DNA from: Chamaea fasciata
Lineage: Eukaryota; Chordata; Aves; Passeriformes; Sylviidae
Length of the DNA stretch: 64,000 bases
Assembly: GCA_029207755.1 (NCBI GenBank)
Contig: JARCOQ010000064.1
Span: 620,001-684,000, forward strand
Direction of reading: 5' to 3'
Shown: positions 1 to 9,900 of the stretch, piece after piece
Numbering within the stretch: the first letter of the stretch is position 1
How the letters are laid out: the number at the start of each line of letters is the position of its first letter
Program-made: the position numbers and the translations under genes
Notes under the pieces: generated by a model
What the model was told of the DNA's origin: nothing
What the model saw: only the letters and a program-made list of their open reading frames with translations
Databases searched by the model: none

Positions 1-260
1 GACACCATCCACAGCCCCTCTCAGGCATTTTCTGCTGGGTGGGACTCCCTGAAAATCCCTTCAGCTTTGTAGGGAAAGCACTTTTCCTACGGGGCACACA
101 GGGTGTGAGGCTGGCTCTGGGAAAGAAATATTCCCAGGGAAGAAAGGCTGGGAACGTGCTGACGGCAGCACTGCTCTTTCAGGTGTCACTGTAAGAAGCT
201 TCTAAAAAGCTCCATTTCTGCTTGGTGGGCAGAAGGTGCAGGAAAAAGTGCTGGGAATGT
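1..260 (-). repeat. Inverted copy of 39359-39618 (260 bp)
   Basis: Read in reverse complement, this stretch matches 39359-39618 without gaps. I saw only one clear mismatch, near 236. It ends exactly where the kinase duplication unit begins (260/261). No gene is recognisable in either copy. The match may continue to the left of the window. It could be a real inverted duplication or an assembly effect. Confidence 0.9.
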
Positions 261-654
261 CCACATGGACTTCAATTAGCATCAAGCAGCATCACAAGTG
301 GTTTCGTCCAGGCAGGAGTCACAGTCACTGTGAGGTGATGAAAACGGAGATGGGATCTGCTTGAGGCGGATGGTGCAGCGGCTGCGCACCTGCGACGTGT
401 ATCCCTCAGGGTACCTATTTCTTTAGAACACTATGAAGACTAGAGGGAATTGAAAGTCCACTGCAGTTTAGGTTGTTCTTCACGAGATTGTTCAAGTCGA
501 GCACAGCCATTCTGTTCAGCAGACACACGGGCAGGGGCTTCTTGGAGCGCAGCTCTGGCACCCATTCTTTGGAGGAGGGGATTGCAGGAAAGAAGAAAAG
601 AAGCTCATCAACTACTGAAGAGGAAGAGTCACTGACAGGAAGCAGTGGGTTAAG

Positions 655-1545
655 AAATGTGAGGGGAAAAAAGGCAGAAAACATGAGGTGACAAGTGTGA
701 GAAATGGGAGTGGAAAAAGGAGGGAAGTGTGAGGGAAGAAAAGGGAAGGAAACCTGAGTGGGAAAGGGTGAGAAAACGGAGGGGAAAATGGTGAAGATGT
801 GAGTGAAAGTAGGAGAGGAAGGTGAGAGGAGGAAAAGGCAGGACATATGACAAGAAAATTCTAAGAAACATGATCAGGGAAGGCTGAAAAACATAGAGGA
901 AAAAATGGAGGGAAATGTGAGGGGAAGAGAGGGAGAAAATTACTGGCAGAGAGAGAGAAACAGGCAGCAAATGTGAGGGGAACATTGTGAGAATCCTGAG
1001 GGGAAAAGAGGGAGAAACCAGAGGGCAGAAAAAGGCAGGAAACATGAGGGGGGGGAAAAGGATGGGAAGTTTGATGGGAAAAGTGGCAGAAAACAAAAGT
1101 GAAAAAAGAGCACAAAATGTGCCAGAAAAGTATAAAGAACATGAGGGGGAAAGAATGATAAATGTGAGGGGAAAAGTGGGAGGAATGGGAGAGGGAAACG
1201 CTGGGAAACACAAGGACAAAAGTGAGAAACATGAGGAGAAAACCTGGAGAAAAATGACTGAGGAAAGGAGAAAAGCATGAAGGGAGAAAAGGGCAGGATA
1301 AGTGAGGGAAAAACTGTGAGAATCATGAGAGAACAAAAAAGCAGGAAAAAGCGGGAAGTTGGGGAAATGTGAGAGGCAAAGCGTGAGGAAAGGGAGCTGA
1401 AAAGGGTGGGGAAAATGAGTAAAACTTGGGAGGCAAACATGAGAGGAAAACTGTGAGACTCGAGAGGGGGAAGGGGTGGAAACGTGAGAGGGAAAAGAAC
1501 AGGAAATGTGAAGGGAGAAAAGGAGAGAAGGCAGGATTGGCATGA
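655..1545. repeat. Purine-rich degenerate minisatellite, unit 1
   Basis: About 890 bp of almost pure A/G on the plus strand, built of loose repeats of a motif like GAAATGTGAGGGGAAAAGGGAG. The minus strand is therefore open in several frames and gives Phe/Ser/Pro-rich hypothetical proteins up to ~305 residues. These are low-complexity artefacts, not genes. The array lies downstream of the kinase 3' end and differs between the two duplication units. Confidence 0.85.
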
Positions 1546-3830
1546 CAGCTGAAATGATTCCTAACACATTCCCCCATGCATTTGCCCATTTATTGCACTA
1601 GCCCAGGGCTTCTCTGTATGTCCGTCTCCCCCTGTGCCTTGATTCCTGTTTGGAAGCAGTAGAAGTGCAGGATGTGCCCACCAGCAGGAGCTGCTCCAAG
1701 CTGGGAAGGGGCCAGGTGGTGCTGATTTCCAGAGGCTTCTGTGTCCCAGGTGAGGCCAGGGCAGGAGTGGGTTGAAAGGTGCTGCTGCTGCTCCTCTGTG
1801 CCAGAGAGCCCTGGCCGGGCAGGGCACGGTGCCCACTGCACTGCGGGCTCTTTCTCCTGCCACAGCTGGGCACACCTGGCAACAAATCATGACGACTTGT
1901 GGGGAAACCAAGGGCTTTGTGGAGGCTGCATTGCTCTGCACACACCCGGGCCACCTGCAGAACAGAGCTTTGGCCCCCAGAAAGGTAAACCCGAGGGGAA
2001 CAGCTGGAAAAGGTTTCATCTTCACCTGTCAATAGAAGCGACTGAAATCAAAGTTACCAAGCAGGGCCCGATCCCCGGAGCCAGGTCAGTGTGAGAAAGG
2101 AGACATGACTTTGTTTCAGTGCTGGGTGAGTGGGGAATCACTTTGCTAACACGTGCTCAGCCAGAAATCTCACCTACTCATTTGTAACCATGGAAACAAG
2201 ACCTACTCATTACTGTGCTGAAACTCACAGGCTAAACATTCCCTCAAATTAGTTGACATATTTAAATCACTTCTCAGAAGTTACTGACAGGAGAGTAGGG
2301 CTCTCTTGAGAGTCTCTGGTGGTCATTTGGGGAACATCCCATTCCTACAATTCTCCTCCAATGCTCAAGAGCCTCCTACATCCACTCTTTTCCCCTTGAA
2401 TGCATTCCAGTTACATTCTTAGGAGGATTTTTCTATTCTCAAGGCTAAGGAAGCCACTTGCACACATCAATCACTGCACTGGGGGAATAGAGGGTTCAAC
2501 ACTGTTAATGGGAAGGGAATCCATGATTTGTTGCAGTTCAGCATTTTCTCAACCCTTTCTTTGTCTGGGAATTGCTCACAAGCATTTCCTCAATGCACCT
2601 TGAAAATGTTTTTGCTGACTGAAACCACATTGTGTCTTTCCTTCAGCAATTCAGAAAGAAAACACAAATTGCCTACTGAAACCTTTCTACTTCCTTCCAA
2701 AACAGTTCAGTACTCAAGCACAAGCCCGATTCCCTCAGTGAGATAGGAAATAATATTTTGCTTCAGCTGAAGGGTTATTAGAAGAAAGAAGGAAAGTTGT
2801 TGGTTCTAGGTGTTGTTATTTAGGGTTTAGATTTGTTCTAGTTAATTCGTTGGGTGTTGCTGGGAGAGGGGCCAACTTGAAGACCAGACCAAAAGGGTAG
2901 TAGGAGAAGAGGGGAAGGGACAGAAAAGGAGGCGGTGGGGACAGAATACAAGTTTCCTATTTCCCGGCCAAAGGGAAAGGGGACACGGTTCGCCCTGGGC
3001 TGGGAAAGGCAATAAAAAGCAGCATTTTCTGTGTGTGTGTTGTGTGTGTTTGGCTCTTGGGAGAGGGAGATAGACACCCAGCTCAGGTGAATCCATCCTA
3101 AAAAACAGTTCTCTTTGGCTTTGATGACCTTGTCACCCCATTAAATTTCATCTGACAGTTGGCTCCTCTCTAACACCTCTCTATCTCCCAGCAGCTCAGG
3201 GCTGCATTGCACAGTGCTTGCTGTGTGCCAGAGAGCTCAAAGCAGGCTGGCCTGGCGCCCCGGAATATTTCTGCAGAACACTCTGCATTTCACTCTTTTG
3301 CTCTGGCTCAGTGCACAACTCCAGCACTGCAGGCGCTTCCTCCCAGAGCCGTGTGAGGCCCCGGCTCCATCAGATGTGAGCTGACAAGCTGTCCCTGCCT
3401 GCCGCTGGCCTCGCTTCCCCCGGCAGAAGCGCCGTGCCTGAAGGAGGCTGCCCTGTGCCGGAGCCTGCGGAGCAGCCCGGCTCCCTCCCCTGTGCCCAGA
3501 GCGCTGCACACACTGCTCACCTTGGCCAGGAGTTAGAGGGCAGCCGGCACAAGGGTGGCAATCCTCAGCCAGGCCTGCAGCCCTCGCCTGTGGTTTGCCT
3601 TTCTCTGCTCCTGTGCACGCTCCGGACGGCCGATGCCACCGGTCTGTGCTGTGCCCAGCACGGCCACGCTTCCCCTCGGGAGAGCCTTCCCCACTTTCCA
3701 ACTGTACCAAAGAAGCCATCAATGTCACTCTCCACCTCTAAGAAAAAACTGACACTTCAGAAGAAAATGTTGAGCTTTGTCAGAGGCTCAGAAGGAGGGG
3801 AATCTTTGAAAGGAGTTGAGGTTTCACAAA
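1546..3830. other. 3' flank of kinase copy 1, no gene recognised
   Basis: This stretch holds GC-rich blocks at about 1.6-2.0 kb and 3.2-3.7 kb, with several overlapping reading frames on both strands, and a short GT-rich microsatellite near 3031-3050. One splice-donor-like AAG/GTGAGC occurs on the minus strand near 3525. I found no recognisable domain or consistent exon chain. The part 2040-2830 differs markedly from its counterpart in unit 2, including a ~70-bp indel. Confidence 0.5.
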
Positions 3831-3831
3831 C

Positions 3832-3837
3832 TTTATT
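3832..3837 (-). terminator. Polyadenylation signal AATAAA, kinase copy 1
   Basis: AATAAA on the minus strand about 77 bp downstream of the kinase stop codon. The short 3' UTR between them is a degenerate 13-15-bp repeat of a TCCTACTCTACAA-like motif (about 3841-3915). The same layout is present in copy 2. Confidence 0.8.
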
Positions 3838-3913
3838 TCCAATCCTATGCTACTATCCTACTCCACTGTCCTAGCTGCAATCCTACTCTACAGTCCTATT
3901 CTACAATCCTTCT

Positions 3914-6900
3914 CTATACTGGTGTTGGAGAAAACAGTTGTCTGATTCCTGTCTCCTCCTTCCACTCTTTCACTGAAGTGATCAGTGGCACCAGGCTGGA
4001 CACAGGCTTGGCTGATGTTACAAATGGATGCTGCACAAAGAAAAAAAAAAAAAACAAGAATGAACCATTACTTTGCAAGCTAAGAGCCTCAAAGGCAGGG
4101 CAATATTTTTCAAAGGAAAAGGAGATTGAATCAGAGTACGTCTAAGGAGCAACATTGGGGCCACATTGGCACAGCTTGCTGCAAGAGCTGCTATGTGCCC
4201 CAGGCCTGGAAATATCTCCGGTCTGAGCATCCTGATCTCTTGAAAGAGGTCCCTGGTCATATTGCAGGGCACTTGGAGCAGATGACCCTTACAGGCCCTT
4301 GCCAGCCCAGCCCAGTCTAGGATTCCTGACTGTTCTCATTTGAACAGCACCAAGAGTGGAGGTGAGGAGGAGGAGGCTCCCCTGATGCCTTGCACTTCAG
4401 TGCAGGAGGAGCCCGTCCCTGGGACACTGTTTCCCCTGCAGCCCCTTGGCATTTTACCTGCAGCAGCTCCTTGGCAGACCAGCGCCGCGCCTCGTCTCTC
4501 TGCAGGCAGCAGCTCAGGAAGTCACGCAGCAAAGGGGAGCGGAGCTTGGGCTGCTGCAGCTTTGGGATCCCTTTGGTGGCTTTCAGGAGTTGAGCCTGAA
4601 GAGAAAGGCAACACGAGTTTCTCACCCGCTTCTTTCACATCTGGAACTGCTCTCCCAGATCCCATTGTTTCAGGTGCACTCTGCAGTGGCACTTTCTGCC
4701 GTGGCACAGAGGCAGAGATGACTTTCCTGACCAACAAAACACCCAAAGCCCGATGCAGCCACAGCTTTCCCAGCATCCAGCAGCTCTTGCCTTGGCAGTT
4801 GATTTCATTGACTGGCCTTGTTAGTGGAAACAATAGCAGCAAAAGCAGGTTTCCTTCTCTGAGGGTTCACCTGAGCAGCTTGACAGGCTATTTGGAAGAG
4901 GCACTTTGCTCTACTAACTCACTCTACTATTTCCAAAGATAATTACATGAAAAGCATCTCTGCAGCTCTTGTTGGTCCCTTAAGCACAGCTGCCATCAAA
5001 CCAAAGTCATCAAGCTTTTTCCTTGGTTCTTGAAAACAATGGGAATTGCAAGCAAAGAAAGGAAATCCCTCAGTTATTCCTCAGGTAAGGAAACAAACAT
5101 TTGGAATCTCATCTTCCACACAGACACATGAAGATGCATGCACAAATGTCTTGGGACGAAAATGCCTCTTTGGGCACACAGGAAACACCTGCACCTCCGT
5201 CTCTCATCAGACTGCAAATTTCAGCTTCCCTTAGGCAGCAAAAGGAAAATTTTGGTGGTCAAAGCAGAAGAGGGAGAAACGCCATCCATGTGGTAGCCCT
5301 CTGCTCATTTGGACACTCAAGTCAATGCATTAATGGCATGGCCATCCTAGAAAGTGCCTGGAAACAAAGGGGTGGGTTTGGCCGGCTCTCCACATGGCCA
5401 GGCTTCATCTTAGTGACATGGAGGTGACGGCTTGGGTTAGGAAAGAAAGACGGTCACTGAGTGTTTCAGCAGCACCGCACAAGAAGCACAAGAGACTCTG
5501 TGGCCTTCACACCCTCTTGTTAAGGTTTCAGGCAAATTTCCTTGTGAGAAGAATGGGGGTGCACTTCTTCTCTCCAAACCACTGTTTTATAAACATCCTC
5601 GGGTTTGGGTTACTTTCCTTCATTTCAGGAAAGATAACACCACTTCTAAGATGCTTGTTTGCTGCTATTAGGGCTGTCTACAAAGCCAAAAGAGCTGGAA
5701 CGACTTCTAAGCCAAAGCCCAGTGTTGCCTGAGAAGGGAGATTGTTTGCCTGGGCTAAGGCTTGAGTTCCCCCACGGATGCAACCAAAACCCCAGCAGAT
5801 GCTGATGTGCTGCCGGGACATTTTCAGAAAGGGACTGTGGTGGAAGTAGTTCCAGCGGATGGCAATGGCATTTTGTCCAGTGGCACACACAAAGTGGGAT
5901 GGGGGAGAAAGACAGCGGGATCAGAGAGTATTTACACCTTACCATGGCAGAATTTTCCTCCCAGTCAGGAGCTTCTCCTTCCACCATTTCAATGACCACG
6001 ATTCCCAAAGACCATATGTCCACTTTGGGGCCATAGGGTTCACCGTTCACTTCAGGTGCCATCCACTGAAGAGTCCCGACCACCGATCTCCGTCTACTCT
6101 GCTCAGGGGTGAGTTGAGCAGAGAGGCCAAAATCAGCTGGGGAGAGAGCAAAAGACCGTTTTTATTTGAATCCTGTGCAATTAGGAAAGCACGCAAAAGA
6201 ATTTCCCGGTAGAAGTTTGAGAATGTGCTCTTGAACCTCCTGGACAACTGTCCCTGCTCTGTTTCCTCAGGACTTTAGCCAAGGAAATATGGTGCTGGCT
6301 GCTTCAGAAATCCCCACATTTTTTACACGGCCTCCAGCAGGGGCTTTTCAAACTTTAGACATGTAGCTCCCTCCCTCTGGAAGGGACACGCACAGAGCAA
6401 TGCCACTGTGGACTGCTCGATCCTTGCCATAGGTCTGTGCACGTTGCCACCGCGTGGTCAGCTCACAACAGGCTCCCTGCACTGCCACCAGCGCCATTTT
6501 GGGGGGGCTGGCACTCACTCAAAAGCAGCCCCACAGCCCACATATCCCTGGAACGCTGCACCTGCCCAAGAATATACTGACCCAGCTTGACAGAGCCATC
6601 CGTTTTGAGAAGGATGTTGAGGCTTTTCAAATCTCTGTGCATCACATGGTTGGCGTGGAGAAAATGCAGTCCTTGCAGGCACTGAGAGAGAAACCAGAAA
6701 CAGGAGGGCAAAAATCAGTGATGTGATTTCATCACACAAGAAAGGAAAGAGCTCTCCAAGATTCCCTCTGCAGGGGAATGAGGAGTAATGGCAGAACACA
6801 GTGCCACTGAGGGGAAGAGCTCGCTGCTCCAACACAGGCAGGGCAGCACCTTTCTAAAGAAAGGCATGTCAGCTTGCCAAAGAGCAACAGCAACTGCTGG

Positions 6901-9900
6901 TGTAGACTCTGCCCTGCAAACCAGCCAGGATGACTGCTGCTGCAGTGGATGTGCTCAGAAGCACACAGCACTCTGGCTGCACTGCTAACCTTTCCAGCTG
7001 AGGACTCAGAGAAATGAGTCTCTCTTTCTTCTTTGCTGTTCCTTTCAAATGCTCCCACCACCACCACCTTTGCTTTTACAGGCAAGGAATGCAGTGCCAA
7101 CAGACCAAAGTTTAGAGAGGCAAGATGGAGAAGAGCAAATACAAGAGCCAGAGTGAGAATGCAACAGCAGGAGACAAGAGGACAAGAACAGAGTCCAGTG
7201 AGTGCAGGGGCACTGGCAGGCAGTTCACTTGAGAGGCTCTTGCTTGCCCAGAGCATATCAGCCACACAGAAACAAAGCCTGGCTCATGGAATCGCTCCTG
7301 TTCTGAGCCCCTTTCCCAGACAATCCTGCCCAAGCTCTGGGAAGCACAGCTGGGATCCCCGACTGACCTCCCGACTGATGATGGCAATCTCGTCTTCTGT
7401 CAGGCGAGTCTTTTGGATTGTGTCGTAAAGACTGCCTCCATCCATGTACTCCATCACCAGCCACAGTTCTTCATGCACAAGGTAGCTGAAAGAAGGGAAC
7501 AAGGCCATGCAGATGAACATGCATTCGTTGGCTCCTTTGCCGTATTCTTGTTTCCGGGTTGCTTTGTGACAAGGACAGAATTAAAAGAATTAAAGACATT
7601 CCCTCCGGGCTGTGGGTTGTTTGCAGTCTGTGCAGTCTCAAGGAGAACAGCACATCTGTCAAAAGGAGATGTCTCTGATGGCCAGCAATCAAAAAGTGCA
7701 GTTTAGTAACAGCCAAGATGAAAAACCTGTCCCGCGTGGTATTTCTGGAAAGAAGCACCTAGTGTTCCTGGCATGGCCAGCCCTGGAAATGAGGGGCAAC
7801 AATCCAAGGGAAATCCTCCCTAGCATGCTTCATCAGCATTGAAGAAACCTTAAAAAATCCATCCTGAGACAACATGGAGGCAGCCAACTTACAGGGTACT
7901 GACTTCTTATGGTAGAGTTGATGCAGGTTTTTGAACAATTTTTCAACTATGTATTGGAAAGCCAGGGATGACTCACGGAGATAAACTGCACTCTCTTCCC
8001 ATCCATTGGAGATGAGTAGAGAAATAATAATGAAGCAATAATTAACAGCTTTCTTTTCTGCTAGTGTCCAAAGTGGGGTTTTAACCTTGCATACTTTTAC
8101 TATGTAAACAAACCTTCATGGGATGAGACCACGACCACTCACCCGTCTAAATAATGGACAAGATGGGGACTCATATTCCTCTTCATGACCGTGATTTCAG
8201 TAACAATATCCTCCATCTCGCTCGGTCCCCGAAGATAGATTTTCTTGATGGCCACCTAGAATGACATTGAAAATCAGTAACTTTAGAAGTTGGAGGAATG
8301 AGACCAAAACACACATGGGGAGAGAGATTTTGCAATGACACCGCCAAGCCGTGCCAAAGTGCCTTGTAATTAGACAAAGGAGTAATTAGGAAGTGACATT
8401 CCTACAGCCCATTTCTCTGCTCCTTTGGGGGCCAGATCCAGGACACGTGGCCACTGACCACATTTTGCCTTGTCCACTTGTTAGCAATGGTGTGTCAACT
8501 CTCACCCCCCCAAAGCTCTGAGCACACTCTCTGTCTGTCTGTACTTGAGAAGAAGTAATGCGTGACTTGGTACTCTGTGGATACATCTCGGGCTATAGGC
8601 AGGGCTTGGGGCTTTTAGGGACACCTTGCAGATCTCTCCCTACGTGCAGTTCCCAAGTGCAGCACTGCAGGTGCCTAAGGAACTGCCAGGAACATTCAGA
8701 TGTATTTGCTGGCAGCCAGAAATGAGAATTCAGGACTCTGAAGCCGTAGCCCCAGAGAGCAGTGAGATGCTCCTTTGTTGGAGCATCTGAGAGCCAGGGA
8801 GAGCATCCTTCTCTGAAAGGAACCGCTGTCCTCCTTGCCTTCCTTCTGGCAGCTGAGCAGGACAAAGACTGCCCCAAATGCAGTTGGCAGGCTGGCACCA
8901 GTCTGTGCTTCTTGTGCCTTTGCAGCACAGCTCTAGCCACAGCTGCAGCCGCAGCTGACACGAGACAGGAAAGCCCTGGAGAGCAGCAGAATCTGCAGGG
9001 GCTCTTGACATTTACCTCTCCGCCCGTGGCAGTGTCGATGGCTCTGCAAACCTCTCCAAAAGCCCTAGAAACAAAACAGCAGCAAAGAAAGGAGAAGCCA
9101 TTTAGACCTTGGAGTGAAAGCCAGCCCAGACAGGAGATGTCTGCTGGAAATGCCTCCAACCTGCAGCATGCAGGAGGGCACTGCCAGAAGGCAGATGATG
9201 CATGTTCCTCTCCAGTGCATGGGCACTGGGCCTGTTTCTGAAGCATTGGGGTTTAGTGCCTCAGCTCCAAAGGCCAGGTGATTCTTTCATCGTGGATTTC
9301 AGTTTCTAAACTGGGCGGTTTTTATCCTCACCACAGACTATTTCCTTCAGCAAACTCTTGGGAAGAAATGCTCCTGAGAAGTGTTATCTGACTGCTATGA
9401 TAGGGGGTAGGTTGCTGTTTCTGGCAATGAAATAGAAGTGTCTTTGATAATGCCTTCTGACCACACTTCCAAATTCTGGCCGGTACTGAGAGATGGGGCA
9501 GACTAACCCGCGTGTCTGAATATGTTTGCAGCTTGCCTGACTTCACACTTGACAGATATTCCAGCAGCAAATCAGCTGCCCCATGACTGTGTAGAAGCAA
9601 CTGTGGTTGGACTCACCCTCTGCCAACAATTTCCTTTTCGGTGTATTTCCTCCGGGGATTTTCTGTGCTCACCATTTGCCCTGAGGGAAACAAAATGCAA
9701 AATGCTCACTTGAAAGCAGACATCCCACTATCCAAGAGATACAAAAGGCAGCCCTGCTGGGGCTCTACAGTCTGGCCTTCTGAGTCCTTTGTGGCCAGCT
9801 GGGTAACAACAACAACAACAACAACAATTGCAACAAGACAGGCAGCTCTGCAGTACAAGCAGGTCAGCACAGAGAATGATTTTCTACAGTCCTTTGAAGA

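Noticed and set aside
650..1567. Long minus-strand frames (up to 305 codons) rich in Phe, Ser and Pro
   Set aside because: They are produced by the homopurine array. All three minus frames are open and composition explains them.
2842..3096. Possible last kinase exon starting CAACACCC on the minus strand
   Set aside because: It would give a stop after a few residues. The true terminal exon (4030-3914) has a strong acceptor and the PAK-like HPFVTSAKP sequence.
3237..3728. 163-codon minus-strand frame downstream of the kinase
   Set aside because: It lies past the polyadenylation signal, has no domain and overlaps frames on the other strand.
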